Positions 1 through 8,868 of a stretch of DNA of 64,000 bases are shown piece after piece. Every line of letters begins with the position of its first letter. Position 1 is the first letter of the stretch. This DNA comes from an uncultured Nioella sp. (GTDB lineage: Bacteria; Pseudomonadota; Alphaproteobacteria; Rhodobacterales; Rhodobacteraceae). Where the stretch lies: contig CANMJH010000001.1 of the NCBI GenBank assembly GCA_947498125.1, positions 248,001 through 312,000 on the forward strand, written 5' to 3'. The position numbers were made by a program, and so were the translations under genes. The notes below the pieces were generated by a model, which was not told where the DNA came from, made no database searches, and saw only the letters and a program-made list of their open reading frames with translations.

Positions 1-1101
1 TGTGTCGAATGCGATGTCTTTCAACACGCCCGTATCTGCGCGAAACCCTTCCAACGCCTTGGCGCAGTCGATTTCAGTCACAGTGCCGGCGTCTGCATTC
101 TGATCAAACCAGTGCATAAATCTGACCATCGCCGCGCCATCGCGGATATGAGCCGCACGCGTTGCCGCAATCTCGGCCAGCGTTTTGCAGGCCTTGGGCA
201 AGATACACGGGTCATCGGCGGCTTGGATCTCGATACCGGCCTCTCTTAGTATCAGGCTAACTTGATGTGGCGCGGTGGCGGGATCAACGCGAACTGGGCC
301 AGACAGAGCGGCCAAATGCGCGTCGAACGCGCCCCACTCTTTTATGGTAATTGAAGGATCTGGCCCCAACGGCGCAAATTTTGAGATGTCGGAGAACAGA
401 GTAACGAGCCCATCATTGTCGATGACGGCAAAGCATTGCACGACGGGCAAATGCAGAAGGTCTCCCCCCCGGATATTGAGCAACCAATTGATTGAATCCG
501 GTAACGTCAAAACAGCAGCTTTTTGGCCGGAAGCGGTCAATATTTTTGCGATTTCCGCGCGTTTTTCGCCAGATGTCTTCCCCGCAAGTTTGGCAGGATA
601 AGCCGTTGCAGGCGCAGAAGGCCGGGGCGGTTGATCATCCCAAATTGCATCAACAGCGTTGTCGATTGGGGTAAGGGTAATGTCGGTCGAGGCAAAGGCA
701 GCTCGTAAACGCGCGATTTCCTTGCTGGTATGAAGCCAAGGATCAAAGCCGACAACGCCGCCCTCTGGCAGTTGTTCTATTAGCCAATTCTCAAGTTGGG
801 TCTCGGGCCAATGAACGGGTGTAAACTCTGATGCGATCTGTGATTTGACTTGTACACGGTAGCGTCCATCGACGAAGACGCCTGCAATCTCTGGCAAGAT
901 TGCCCCAAACCCGGCCGAGCCAGTAAATCCTGTCAGCCAAGCCAACCGTTCGTCCCGCTTGGCAACGTATTCCCCCTGATGGGCATCGGCGCGCGGCACC
1001 AAAAAGCCGGTTAAGTCACGTCGCGCCAATTCCTCGCGCAATCGCGCCAGACGTGGGGGGCCATTTTCGGGCTGGGTCGAGGCGTTGAAGCTTTGAAACA
1101 T
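1..1101 (-). CDS. Aminopeptidase P family protein (M24B), N-terminal part
   Basis: The reading frame opens with ATG at 1101 (protein starts MFQSFNAS) and runs off the left edge after 367 codons without a stop. It resembles Xaa-Pro aminopeptidases of peptidase family M24B, which release the N-terminal residue before proline. The visible part holds the two creatinase-like N-terminal domains: an early segment with LVPRADAHQGEYV and RLAWLTGFTGSAG is the usual N-terminal signature, and later NWLLNIRG matches the second domain. The pita-bread metallopeptidase domain with its five metal ligands should lie beyond the window, so catalytic competence cannot be judged. The gene is followed on its 5' side by cobT on the same strand, 49 bases away, but the two jobs are unrelated. 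Confidence 0.88.
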   Translation of the reverse strand, partial: MFQSFNASTQPENGPPRLARLREELARRDLTGFLVPRADAHQGEYVAKRDERLAWLTGFTGSAGFGAILPEIAGVFVDGRYRVQVKSQIASEFTPVHWPETQLENWLIEQLPEGGVVGFDPWLHTSKEIARLRAAFASTDITLTPIDNAVDAIWDDQPPRPSAPATAYPAKLAGKTSGEKRAEIAKILTASGQKAAVLTLPDSINWLLNIRGGDLLHLPVVQCFAVIDNDGLVTLFSDISKFAPLGPDPSITIKEWGAFDAHLAALSGPVRVDPATAPHQVSLILREAGIEIQAADDPCILPKACKTLAEIAATRAAHIRDGAAMVRFMHWFDQNADAGTVTEIDCAKALEGFRADTGVLKDIAFDT

Positions 1102-1150
1102 AGGACCTCAGGTCAAGAATGGTGATGTGCCGTTTGTGGTAGATTTGACG

Positions 1151-3025
1151 TTACGAGGCTTTCTTGATCCCCATTACCCGTGCACGCGCGCGCGGGTCCG
1201 TGTCGAAAAGCGAGGCCAATTGTTCGGTCATTGCGCCAGCCAGCTGCTCCACATCGGTAATGGTGACGGCCCGGTCATAATAACGGGTCACATCATGGCC
1301 AATGCCAATGGCCAACAACTCAACCGCGCGGCGCTTTTCAACCATCGCAATCACGTCACGCAGGTGTTTTTCCAGGAAATTCGAAGGGTTAACCGACAAA
1401 GTTGAATCGTCTACCGGCGCCCCATCCGAAATCACCATCAAGATTTTTCGCTGCTCGCGCCGTCCCATCATCCGCCGATGCGCCCATTCCAGCGCCTCGC
1501 CATCGATGTTTTCCTTCAGAAGACCCTCTTTCATCATCAGCCCAAGGTTATCGCGCGTGCGGCGCATTGGGGCATCGGCCTGTTTATAGATGATATGGCG
1601 CAGATCGTTCAGACGGCCCGGCTGCTGAGGGCGACCCTCGTTCAACCAATCTTCACGCGCGCGCCCGCCTTTCCAAGCCTTTGTGGTAAAGCCCAAAATC
1701 TCAACCTTGACGTTGCAACGCTCGAGCGTGCGGGCCAGAACATCGGCGCAGATGGCAGCGATCGAAATAGGCCGCCCCCGCATTGATCCGGAATTGTCCA
1801 AAAGCAGCGTCACAACAGTATCGCGGAACTCTGTATCTTTTTCGACCTTGAAGCTGAGGGGCGTTGTCGGGTTGGCCACAACCCGCGCCAGACGACCGGC
1901 GTCCAGGGTGCCTTCCTCAAGATCAAACTCCCACGCGCGGTTTTGTTGGGCCTGCAGGCGGCGCTGCAACTTGTTGGCCAGACGCGACACCGCGCCCTTC
2001 AGCGGCTCAAGCTGCTGGTCCAAATAGCTGCGCAGCCGTTCCAATTCTTGTGGCTCGGCCAGCTCTTCTGCCAGAATTTCCTCGTCGTTTTCAGTTGAGT
2101 AGACTTTATAATCCGGATCAGCATCTGAATGGGGCGCAGACTCGGGCGGCTCTAGCGGCGCCTCGCCATCGGGAAGCTCGCTTTCATCGGCCTCTTCCAT
2201 ATCGCCGGTATCATCCATCTCAAGCGACGCTTGGCTGGCATCTTGTTGCTCTTCCTGCGATTGTTCAGGGCTTGCCTCGGCCTGATCTTCCTGGTCGTCG
2301 TCTTGCTCACCTGTCGAATCCGGCGTCTCTTCCTCATCGGATTGCGCCTCATCCTCGGCTTCTTGATCCATGTCGTCAGGATCATCGCCCAATTGATCGC
2401 CATATCCGAGATCAGACACCAGCTGACGCGCGAACCGCGCGAAATCTGCTTGGTTTTCGATCCGATCCTGCAACTCTTCCAGCGTTCCGCCGCAGCGTTC
2501 TTCGATGAACCCGCGCCACAGGTCCATGACGTTATTAGCCGCCGGAGGCAAATCGCGCCCCGTTGCCAGATGGCGCACCATATACCCCATCGCGGACGCC
2601 AAAGGCGCGTCCGAGGTTTTCGTGACATCGCCAAACCCGCGCCGATTGGCGTCATTTTCGATTTTGGCGTCAATATTGCCTGCCGTTCCCGGCATGTCGC
2701 GTGCGCCCATCGCTTCGCAGCGCGCAACCTCCATGGCATCCATCAAATCGCGCGCCATTTGGCCCTGCGGTGCATAGCGCGAGGCAGTGCTGGCATCGTG
2801 ATATTTCAGGCGCAACGCAAAGGCATCTGCGGTGCCGCGGGCCAGCAAAACTTCGTCGCGAGTCATCCGCCGCGACACCTGCGGCAGGCGCACGGCGTCG
2901 TCGGTCACACCGGCAGGGTCAACGGAATAGCTGACTTCAAGCTCGGGATTGTCGGCCAGAACCCGTGTGGTTTCAGCAAGGGCCTTTTTGAACGGATCGG
3001 CGGGGTTATCACTGGGCTTTTTCAT
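1151..3025 (-). CDS. cobT: Cobaltochelatase subunit CobT
   Basis: This 624-residue protein is the CobT subunit of the aerobic, ATP-dependent cobaltochelatase that, with CobN and CobS, inserts cobalt into hydrogenobyrinic acid a,c-diamide in cobalamin synthesis. The N-terminal 200 residues are the helical CobT domain. Residues about 210-300 are a very acidic low-complexity linker. The C-terminus is a von Willebrand A domain with a complete MIDAS start, D410-x-S412-x-S414 ([11 protein letters not shown]), and a second conserved element VISDGAP at 531-537. The length is normal for the family. CobS lies about 3.2 kb away on the same strand with five small unrelated genes between, so the pair is not contiguous as in many relatives. 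CobN is not in the window. Confidence 0.96.
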   Translation of the reverse strand: MKKPSDNPADPFKKALAETTRVLADNPELEVSYSVDPAGVTDDAVRLPQVSRRMTRDEVLLARGTADAFALRLKYHDASTASRYAPQGQMARDLMDAMEVARCEAMGARDMPGTAGNIDAKIENDANRRGFGDVTKTSDAPLASAMGYMVRHLATGRDLPPAANNVMDLWRGFIEERCGGTLEELQDRIENQADFARFARQLVSDLGYGDQLGDDPDDMDQEAEDEAQSDEEETPDSTGEQDDDQEDQAEASPEQSQEEQQDASQASLEMDDTGDMEEADESELPDGEAPLEPPESAPHSDADPDYKVYSTENDEEILAEELAEPQELERLRSYLDQQLEPLKGAVSRLANKLQRRLQAQQNRAWEFDLEEGTLDAGRLARVVANPTTPLSFKVEKDTEFRDTVVTLLLDNSGSMRGRPISIAAICADVLARTLERCNVKVEILGFTTKAWKGGRAREDWLNEGRPQQPGRLNDLRHIIYKQADAPMRRTRDNLGLMMKEGLLKENIDGEALEWAHRRMMGRREQRKILMVISDGAPVDDSTLSVNPSNFLEKHLRDVIAMVEKRRAVELLAIGIGHDVTRYYDRAVTITDVEQLAGAMTEQLASLFDTDPRARARVMGIKKAS

Positions 3026-3084
3026 GCCAGCAATTTAGGCGCGCTCCTACGTGAAGGAAAGCAAATTCGCGCCTTAGGATTGGC

Positions 3085-3348
3085 CTATTCCAGGATCCAC
3101 CGCTGTACGCAAGCCCAAGTCCTTTCAATCGCGCCTGTGTAACGGGCGATCTCTTCATCTGAAAGATTGGCGTAATCTTCTTGCTCTAATCCACGCCCGT
3201 CGTTTAGCGCTTCTGAAGCATCGAGCGCGCATTGCAGATAGACGCATTCGCAGGTGGCGTCGGCAATGGCTTCTGCTTCTTCAATCCGCGGGTCTTCTAG
3301 CTGGCATTCGACCAAGACCAAAAAGGCGAGTGCTAAGGAAAGTCGCAT
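3085..3348 (-). CDS. Small secreted Cys-containing protein, function unknown
   Basis: I do not recognise this 87-residue protein. It starts MRLSLALAFLVLVECQ, a short hydrophobic N-terminus that reads like a signal peptide; the Cys at position 15 does not sit in a good lipobox, so a lipoprotein is possible but unproven. Further cysteines occur in TCECVYLQC and near the C-terminus (WACVQRW), which suggests disulfides in the periplasm. GAGGA lies 6 bases before the ATG. The start is only 9 bases downstream of the stop of the neighbouring secreted protein on the same strand, so the two are probably cotranscribed. Confidence 0.7.
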   Translation of the reverse strand: MRLSLALAFLVLVECQLEDPRIEEAEAIADATCECVYLQCALDASEALNDGRGLEQEDYANLSDEEIARYTGAIERTWACVQRWILE

Positions 3349-3357
3349 GGGTAATCC

Positions 3358-4011
3358 TCACATCTCGCGGGCAAAAAATGCATTCAGGCTGGAATTGCAC
3401 GGCTCAGGCGTCGCGCCAAAGGCCGTCCAATTTTCGAGTACCACCGGGGCGACGTCGATCAATCCGGCTTCGTCAGTTGAGAATGTTTCCTCGCCGGTCT
3501 CCGGGTCTACATCGTAGTAATTAAAAGAAAAATCACCAGTAATCAGGTTGAGAGAGCAACTATAGCCGCCGCCTTGGGCCCGGTCATATGTCGAATAATC
3601 ATATCCGATAATGGCGGGACGTCCGTCCACTTCGCGAACCGTAAGGGTCTGAAACCACGGGTGGCGTCCAATGCCGATTTGTTCCGAGTGAATATAAAAA
3701 CGGCCCGTTTCTTCATCGAGTTCGAGCGATGGCGACATGCCCCACATTGCGCCGTTATAGGCAAATTCGCGGACAATCAGCATCGGATCTGTTGCGTCAT
3801 TGCGTCGATCCGGAAGAATGACCAGATCGGCGGTATCCGTCTCAACTTCGTTCTCCAGCAAAAAGACGTTCTCGCAGCCGTTAAGGTCATAAATGTCGAC
3901 GCAAAGACTGTCGATAACACGCGGAAGCGTGGCGATTTCAGCAACAGACAAGTCTTGCGCGGCCAGCGGCATCGCGGCGAATATAGGAAGTGCTAAAAAT
4001 AAGCGGGTCAT
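3358..4011 (-). CDS. Secreted protein of unknown function, 217 residues
   Basis: No family was recognised. The N-terminus (MTRLFLALPIFAAMPLAAQD) is a clear Sec signal peptide with an Ala-x-Ala type cleavage site. The mature part is acidic and contains five cysteines, two of them in the pair SLCVDIYDLNGC, plus aromatic-rich beta-type segments such as YDYSTYDRAQGGGYSC. The ATG is preceded by AAAGGA, but that Shine-Dalgarno sequence is buried in a hairpin (listed separately at 4018-4043). It lies between two other small exported genes and seems to form an exported-protein cluster between cobS and cobT. Confidence 0.75.
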   Translation of the reverse strand: MTRLFLALPIFAAMPLAAQDLSVAEIATLPRVIDSLCVDIYDLNGCENVFLLENEVETDTADLVILPDRRNDATDPMLIVREFAYNGAMWGMSPSLELDEETGRFYIHSEQIGIGRHPWFQTLTVREVDGRPAIIGYDYSTYDRAQGGGYSCSLNLITGDFSFNYYDVDPETGEETFSTDEAGLIDVAPVVLENWTAFGATPEPCNSSLNAFFAREM

Positions 4012-4017
4012 AAAAAA

Positions 4018-4043
4018 ATCCTTTTAAATAATTCTAAAAGGAT
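4018..4043 (-). promoter_or_regulatory. Hairpin enclosing the ribosome binding site, followed by a T tract
   Basis: An 8-bp perfect inverted repeat (ATCCTTTT at 4018-4025, AAAAGGAT at 4036-4043, 10-base loop) lies directly upstream of the start codon at 4011. Read on the minus strand the 3' arm contains the Shine-Dalgarno AAAGGA and is followed by seven T before ATG. It could be a terminator for the upstream gene at 4060-4440 that also controls the next gene, or a weak, AT-rich stem of RNA-thermometer type. The structure is seen; the function is inferred. Confidence 0.5.
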
Positions 4044-4059
4044 AGAGCCAATTGCTCCG

Positions 4060-4440
4060 TCAGTTCAACATCATCGACAGGCAGGTTGCGATCTCGGTCT
4101 CGGCGCGCAGGCGTGCCCATCGGGCATCATCTGGATCGTTGTTGAAACTGGCACGGGTCAAAAGGCGCGAATGAGCGGCTTTGACTTGAATGCGATGCGC
4201 CAGAATTTCGCGGCCTGCATCTGCGGGCATCGTTGCTTGCAAAAGTCCAACCATAGCGCCGCGATGGGCCTCGGTTCGCTCGGCGTCCGGGTCGGATAGC
4301 AACCATTCATGCTCCATCTGTGCCGAAAGTCGGCCCGCGCACCCCGCAAATGTCAAGGTAAGCTCGTTCAAATTGAACGCCGGGGCGGGCCCAGTGAGCG
4401 GCGCAATAAGAAGGAGCGCAGAGAGGATATAAGTTTTCAT
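4060..4440 (-). CDS. Small exported protein, function unknown
   Basis: The preferred start is the ATG at 4440, giving a 126-residue protein that begins MKTYILSALLLIAPLTGPAPAF, a normal Sec signal peptide. The frame stays open upstream to a GTG at 4464 and an ATG at 4449, but those add a non-signal extension. The mature region is predicted helical, with two cysteines (FAGCAGR and IATCLSM) and many acidic residues. No domain was recognised. It is the first of three consecutive exported genes on this strand (then 3358-4011 and 3085-3348). Confidence 0.65.
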   Translation of the reverse strand: MKTYILSALLLIAPLTGPAPAFNLNELTLTFAGCAGRLSAQMEHEWLLSDPDAERTEAHRGAMVGLLQATMPADAGREILAHRIQVKAAHSRLLTRASFNNDPDDARWARLRAETEIATCLSMMLN

Positions 4441-4541
4441 TCCGCCCATAATGCCATCAAACACTTTGAGAAAGTGCTAATCAAGTGGGCAGTTTGAAAA
4501 CTTTATCAATATTTTGCGGATTGAGTCTGCGCCGCTACAAG

Positions 4542-5228
4542 TTACGCGGCATCCAGTGCCAGATCTCCGGCGCCAAGTCTGGCCAGAAGGTCGACATGCA
4601 CATCCAGCGCATCAATAACGGGAAAGCCGGGATTGTAGCCGTCAAAGGCAAGATTTAGGTCTGTTCCGGCAAGAACCACGGCCTCGGCCCCGGCTTTCAT
4701 CATCCGCGCGCCTGCATCAAAGAACTCGCGCCGCTGTGAGCCGGTACAACGTCCGGCAACGGCCATTTCCTGATAACTAAGCCCCAGTTCTTGCAGATCA
4801 TCGCGCAAGATGACCGGTTTAGTTTGGGCCAATTGCCCGAAGAACCCGGTCGCCATAACGCTGCGTGTGCCCAATATACCGATATGCCGGATCCCGCGGG
4901 CCGCGAAATACTGATCCAACGGTGCAATGGCCGAGACAAGGGGCAGGGGCGATAACGCCTTGGTTTCCTCAAAACAGAAATGCCCGCCAAGCGAGGTGAT
5001 CGCAGCGCAATCGGCGCCCGCAGCCTGCAATCGGTCCAAAAGCGGCGCATAGATCGCTGCTTGGGCGGCCTTTTTATTGGCATTGTTGTTGTGAATCAGC
5101 GTTTGCACATCGGCATGGACAATCGTCAGCTCGGGCTTGGCCCCAAAAGCCGCAATCGCCTTGGTCAGACGTTGATAATAAACAACAGTTGCCGCGACTC
5201 CGATGCCGCCAATAAGACCAATATGCAT
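4542..5228 (-). CDS. Aspartate/glutamate racemase-fold protein lacking both catalytic cysteines
   Basis: The 228-residue protein begins MHIGLIGGIGVAATVVYYQRL, the characteristic N-terminus of the Asp/Glu racemase superfamily, and follows its length and layout. In active racemases two cysteines act as acid/base, in CNTAH-like and GCTE-like motifs. Here the first motif reads S79-L-G-G-H83 and the second A187-G-T-D190, so Ser and Gly stand where Cys is expected. Only C74, C85 and C161 remain nearby. The start at ATG 5228 is chosen because AAAGGAG lies 5 bases upstream; an in-frame GTG at 5234 has no room for a binding site. Family membership is strong; racemase activity is doubtful. Confidence 0.85.
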   Translation of the reverse strand: MHIGLIGGIGVAATVVYYQRLTKAIAAFGAKPELTIVHADVQTLIHNNNANKKAAQAAIYAPLLDRLQAAGADCAAITSLGGHFCFEETKALSPLPLVSAIAPLDQYFAARGIRHIGILGTRSVMATGFFGQLAQTKPVILRDDLQELGLSYQEMAVAGRCTGSQRREFFDAGARMMKAGAEAVVLAGTDLNLAFDGYNPGFPVIDALDVHVDLLARLGAGDLALDAA

Positions 5229-5248
5229 GTGCACTCCTTTGAACTGCT

Positions 5249-5277
5249 CAAGGGGCAGTCAATCGGACCGCCCCTTG
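5249..5277 (-). terminator. Hairpin between an unknown gene and the racemase-fold gene
   Basis: CAAGGGGC (5249-5256) pairs with GCCCCTTG (5270-5277) over a 13-base loop. It sits between the stop of the upstream minus-strand gene at 5309 and the Shine-Dalgarno of the racemase-fold gene. There is no T run on the minus strand after it, so it may be a weak terminator, an RNA-stabilising stem, or a leader structure. Confidence 0.35.
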
Positions 5278-5308
5278 GGATGCAAATTCAGAATTTTTAT
5301 GTGGCCCA

Positions 5309-5674
5309 TTAGCGCGATTTTTGGCCGAGCCCCAAGAGTTTTTGCAAGATGCCTGGCTTGGGCGGGTTTTCTTCATAGACAAGGTCAGCATTCCCAAACG
5401 CAAATTCATGCAAATAGGGCGCGTCCTGCCCGATATTGCAGGTGCCATCTTCCAGAAACGCGGGCCAGACCTGATAGGCGGCCCCCTCATAAGAAATGCC
5501 GCCCTGATCGTGCAGCATTGAGATGTCAAAAAGCGCTTCGCCCGTGATCTTTTGGGCACGCGTTGGACTTACGTTATTGGCCTCGAGTGTACGTTTAAGG
5601 ATCTTGGCGATCTCATATTGCCATTCAGTCCAGAGGATTTCGTACTCATCCTGAGAAAGCGTATGTATCTTCAT
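5309..5674 (-). CDS. Conserved-looking protein of unknown function, 121 residues
   Basis: No family was recognised. The ATG at 5674 gives a cytosolic protein starting MKIHTLSQDEYEILWTEW; an in-frame TTG at 5701 would add nine residues but has no clear binding site. The protein is predominantly helical and acidic in its first half, followed by a beta-type segment with WPAFLEDGTCNIGQ, and ends in a basic tail. There is no signal peptide or membrane segment. It lies downstream of the DUF1877 gene and cobS on the same strand, so it may be part of that transcript. Confidence 0.6.
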   Translation of the reverse strand: MKIHTLSQDEYEILWTEWQYEIAKILKRTLEANNVSPTRAQKITGEALFDISMLHDQGGISYEGAAYQVWPAFLEDGTCNIGQDAPYLHEFAFGNADLVYEENPPKPGILQKLLGLGQKSR

Positions 5675-5750
5675 TCTGGGACCCAATGCGAACTGTTGCA
5701 ACTGACCAAACTTTGCATCGAAGTCCGGGCACGTAAAGCGCTCTGAGCTA

Positions 5751-6236
5751 TTACGCCATCGTCTTGAGAATGGCTTGTTGTTTTAAAGCGGCTTCCGCAA
5801 AAAACGCACGGATGTCGTTAAATGCGGTCATCAACGGATCAAACTCAACGTCGCTTTGCGGCCCATGATGAATGTCTCGACCCAAATCCAGCATTTCGTC
5901 GAAGCGCCTTTTAAGCAAGTCGTCGCTGAGGTTGCTGAGGTGCGCATGAGCTTCTGCGACTTGTTTGGGGGATAGCAATTTTGGTGGTTCATGCTCTGGC
6001 TCAGAAGAAAACCACGGCGATCCGCCCAACAGGACGTTATCCGGCAAGCTCTCTTCCCAGATCTGGCCGGAAGAGAAGTAATTCGCGACATGCCACAGGT
6101 CAAAATACGGAATAACATCAGGGCCCATGTCCAACGGAGGGCGATCCAATGCCAGTGCGAAATTGATTGCATCTTCACCGGCAGAAGATGGCGCTTCGTG
6201 AGGCAAAAACCGTCGAAGCGTCATAGTCATGCTCAT
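5751..6236 (-). CDS. DUF1877 (YfbM-like) family protein
   Basis: The 161-residue protein starts MSMTMTLRRF and follows the DUF1877/YfbM pattern: an early acidic-hydrophobic stretch, a central segment PYFDLWHVANYF with a nearby LLGGSPW, then LLSPKQVAEAHAHL and a C-terminal helix RAFFAEAALKQQAI. Family members are small cytosolic proteins of unknown function, sometimes found near toxin-immunity loci. The start lies 9 bases after the cobS stop, so it is probably cotranscribed with cobS. No catalytic residues can be proposed. Confidence 0.75.
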   Translation of the reverse strand: MSMTMTLRRFLPHEAPSSAGEDAINFALALDRPPLDMGPDVIPYFDLWHVANYFSSGQIWEESLPDNVLLGGSPWFSSEPEHEPPKLLSPKQVAEAHAHLSNLSDDLLKRRFDEMLDLGRDIHHGPQSDVEFDPLMTAFNDIRAFFAEAALKQQAILKTMA

Positions 6237-6245
6237 ATCGGTGAA

Positions 6246-7217
6246 TCACCCCAAGCTCATCGAGGCCGCGCTTTCAGGTAGCTCTTCATCGAAGCACCGT
6301 TGGTAGAATTCGGCGACGGTCTGGCGCTCAAGCTCATCACATTTGTTGAGGAAGCTGAGGCGGAACGCGTAGCCGACATTGCGGAAGATCTCGGCGTTTT
6401 GGGCCCAGTTGATCACGGTCCGCGGGCTCATCACTGTCGACAGCTCGCCATTCATGAACGCCGTGCGGGTCAGGTCGGCAACGGTGACCATCTGGCTGAT
6501 CTGCTGGCGACCGGCTGCGGTGTTGTAATGCGGGTTTTTGGACAGAACGATGGCGGTTTCCGCGTCGTGGCTGAGATAGTTCAGCGTTGCCACAAGGCTC
6601 CACCGGTCCATTTGCGCTTGGTTGATCTGCTGCACGCCGTGATAGAGCCCGGTAGTGTCGCCAAGGCCAACAGTGTTTGCAGTCGCGAACATCCGGAAAT
6701 AGGGGTTCGGTGTGATGATTTCGTTCTGATCCAGAAGGGTCAGCTTGCCATCATGTTCCAAGATCCGCTGGATCACGAACATCACATCGGCGCGGCCAGC
6801 GTCATATTCGTCAAAAACGATGGCAACCGGATTGCGCAGCGCCCAAGGCAGGATGCCTTCGTGGAATTCTGTCACCTGCTTGCCGTCGCGCAGTTTGATC
6901 GCGTCTTTCCCGATCAGGTCGATCCGGGAAATATGGCTGTCGAGGTTCACGCGCACGGCGGGCCAGTTCAGGCGCGCGGCGACTTGTTCGATATGTGTCG
7001 ACTTACCCGTTCCGTGATAGCCTTGGATCATTACACGGCGATTGGCCGTGAACCCGGCCAGAATGGCAAGCGTGGTGTCGGGGTCAAATTTATAGGTCGG
7101 GTCAATCTCGGGCACACGGTCAGTGGCTTCTGCAAAGCCCTTGATGCGCATATCGCTATCAAGACCGAATACATCCCGAACTGAGATTTCTTCAGTAGGT
7201 TTGAGATCCTGCCCCAT
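6246..7217 (-). CDS. cobS: Cobaltochelatase subunit CobS (AAA+ ATPase)
   Basis: From ATG 7217 this gives a 323-residue AAA+ protein that forms the motor of the aerobic cobaltochelatase with CobT and CobN. The N-terminus [18 protein letters not shown] is the usual CobS start; the frame is open further upstream to 7280 but that extension is not family-like. Walker A is GYHGTGKST at 66-74, Walker B is [11 protein letters not shown] at 131-141 and sensor 1 is ATANT at 178-182. The protein ends at the normal place. cobT lies about 3.2 kb downstream on the same strand. No cobalamin riboswitch was seen upstream. Confidence 0.97.
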   Translation of the reverse strand: MGQDLKPTEEISVRDVFGLDSDMRIKGFAEATDRVPEIDPTYKFDPDTTLAILAGFTANRRVMIQGYHGTGKSTHIEQVAARLNWPAVRVNLDSHISRIDLIGKDAIKLRDGKQVTEFHEGILPWALRNPVAIVFDEYDAGRADVMFVIQRILEHDGKLTLLDQNEIITPNPYFRMFATANTVGLGDTTGLYHGVQQINQAQMDRWSLVATLNYLSHDAETAIVLSKNPHYNTAAGRQQISQMVTVADLTRTAFMNGELSTVMSPRTVINWAQNAEIFRNVGYAFRLSFLNKCDELERQTVAEFYQRCFDEELPESAASMSLG

Positions 7218-7489
7218 GATGACCGCCTTTATCCCGAAAATATACTGGGGCTTGGTGCCTGAAATTGGGGGGCGCTGCAAGAGGGGGGCGCAGAAGAAAA
7301 ACTACTGGCTATTTGAAGTCATCGTTATAGGTCGCCTGAGATGAGCAAAGAGGCGGATATCAAAACCTAACGTGTCAGGATTGGCACGGGCAGAATATGA
7401 TGAGGGACGCTCTGAACCTGCTCATTTTTCGTCCAAGGCGAAAGAGGGAAACTGAACCCTCAAAAAAAGACCGCGACGCATCCTGTACC

Positions 7490-8680
7490 TTAGGGTTTGG
7501 CCGCGATCGCGCGCCCCGCTGCGACGGCAGAGGACCAAGCCCATTGGAAGTTATAGCCGCCAAGCCAGCCGGTGACATCCATCACTTCCCCAATGAAATA
7601 CAAGCCCTTTGCCCGGCGCGATTCCATTGTTTTTGAAGAGATTTGATCCGTAGACACCCCGCCAAGTGTGACTTCGGCGGTGCGGTACCCTTCGGTCGAT
7701 GTTGGGGTAACGGTCCAATTTTCCAGCCTGTCAGCCAGGGCACGCAAGGCGATGTCAGATTGATCCGCCAAGTTTCCAGACAAGCCCCATGTTTCAGCCA
7801 GATGCAGGACAAGGGCCTTTGGCAACAATTCGGCCAAAATGGTTGTCAGAGCTTTTCCGCCGGCGCTTTGACGCCGGGTGCGAAGGGCCTCAAAGAGATT
7901 TACGTCAGGGGAAAGACGTAAGGCAATTGGCCGTCCCTCGCGCCAGTAGCTGGATATTTGCAAAATCGCCGGGCCTGACAATCCCCGATGGGTAAAGAGC
8001 ATCGCTTCGTCAAAGCTTGCTCCATCACATTGGGTGCGCACAGGCACGGCGGTTCCAGCCAGCCCGGCAAAGGCCGCTTTCTGGGCCTCGTCAAACGTGA
8101 AGGGCACAAGGGCAGGGCGCGTGTCCGTCAGCGCATGCCCAAATTGCTCTGCGATGCGATATCCGATGCCGGTCGCGCCCATCTTGGGAATGGATTTTCC
8201 GCCCGTGGCAATCACAAGGTTTTGGGTGGTGATCGTGACGGGGGTGCCCTCGCGTTTGAGGGCGATCCGGTAAGGGCCGTCTTGCGTGATCTCCCCGATC
8301 TCAGTCTTTAGCCAAAGCTCAGCGGGGCGCATTTCGGCCAACAGCATCTGGATGATCTCTTTGGCGGAATTATCGCAAAAGAGCTGCCCAAGCGTTTTTT
8401 CGTGCCACGCAATGCCGTGTTTATCGACCAGCTCGATGAAATCCCATTGCGTGTACCGGCTAAGTGCGGATTTGGCGAAATGGGGGTTTTGAGACAGGAA
8501 GTTTTCAGGCGCGGTATAGAGGTTGGTGAAATTACAGCGCCCACCACCCGAAATGCGGATCTTATCGCCGGGGGTTTTGGCGTGATCCACGACAAGCGTG
8601 TCTGGCCCCGAATGTGCAGCGCACATCAGGCCCGCCGCGCCTGCGCCGAGGATCAGGGTGTTGACGTGTCGGATGGTCAT
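7490..8680 (-). CDS. HI0933-family NAD(P)/FAD-dependent oxidoreductase
   Basis: This 396-residue flavoprotein belongs to the HI0933/YhiN group, whose reaction is not established. Residues near 9-15 form the dinucleotide-binding GAGAAGL loop. The family hallmark ISGGGRCNFTN follows at about 44-54, and IATGGKSIPKMGATGIGY closes the first FAD contact. Near the C-terminus GLYFIGEVMDVTGWLGGYNFQWAWSSAVAAG is the second FAD-binding stretch in slightly split wording: GLYFIGEVMDVTG then GGYNFQWAWSSG-like residues. It is cytosolic, has normal length, and ends 272 bases upstream of the cobS start. The region between them shows no further gene. Confidence 0.92.
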   Translation of the reverse strand: MTIRHVNTLILGAGAAGLMCAAHSGPDTLVVDHAKTPGDKIRISGGGRCNFTNLYTAPENFLSQNPHFAKSALSRYTQWDFIELVDKHGIAWHEKTLGQLFCDNSAKEIIQMLLAEMRPAELWLKTEIGEITQDGPYRIALKREGTPVTITTQNLVIATGGKSIPKMGATGIGYRIAEQFGHALTDTRPALVPFTFDEAQKAAFAGLAGTAVPVRTQCDGASFDEAMLFTHRGLSGPAILQISSYWREGRPIALRLSPDVNLFEALRTRRQSAGGKALTTILAELLPKALVLHLAETWGLSGNLADQSDIALRALADRLENWTVTPTSTEGYRTAEVTLGGVSTDQISSKTMESRRAKGLYFIGEVMDVTGWLGGYNFQWAWSSAVAAGRAIAAKP

Positions 8681-8757
8681 AGCGGCTGTCTGACGCGCCG
8701 CGCCGGTAATATCAAGACAGTTTCGCCGTACGCCTGCGGCGCCCTGCGACCGGGGGG

Positions 8758-8798
8758 ACGCGCCTCGTCAGGCCCCTTTAGGGCCCTCCTCGGCGCGT
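8758..8798. repeat. GC-rich interrupted palindrome between divergent genes
   Basis: ACGCGCC (8758-8764) pairs with GGCGCGT (8792-8798), and inside it GGCCC (8771-8775) pairs with GGGCC (8781-8785) over a CTTTA loop, with 6-base internal loops on both sides. GGCGCG is repeated three more times in the next 50 bases. It lies between the flavoprotein (leftward) and SMI1/HEAT gene (rightward). It could be an operator, an RNA leader stem or a degenerate repeat element. Confidence 0.45.
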
Positions 8799-8868
8799 GT
8801 TGGCGCGTAAATTTAGACTTGGCGCGGCGACACGGCGCGGGCAATGTTTCCTTCTGTAGGAGGTTCAA

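Noticed and set aside
2231-3142. Long open frame antisense to cobT (303 codons)
   Set aside because: It lies fully opposite the highly conserved cobT, shows no domain and has arginine/leucine-rich shadow composition; GC-rich coding DNA yields such frames by chance.
6246-7489. Cobalamin riboswitch upstream of cobS
   Set aside because: No B12-box-like sequence or extended conserved leader is seen in 7218-7489; the only structure is a GAGGG/CCCTC stem near 7447-7466 next to an A run.
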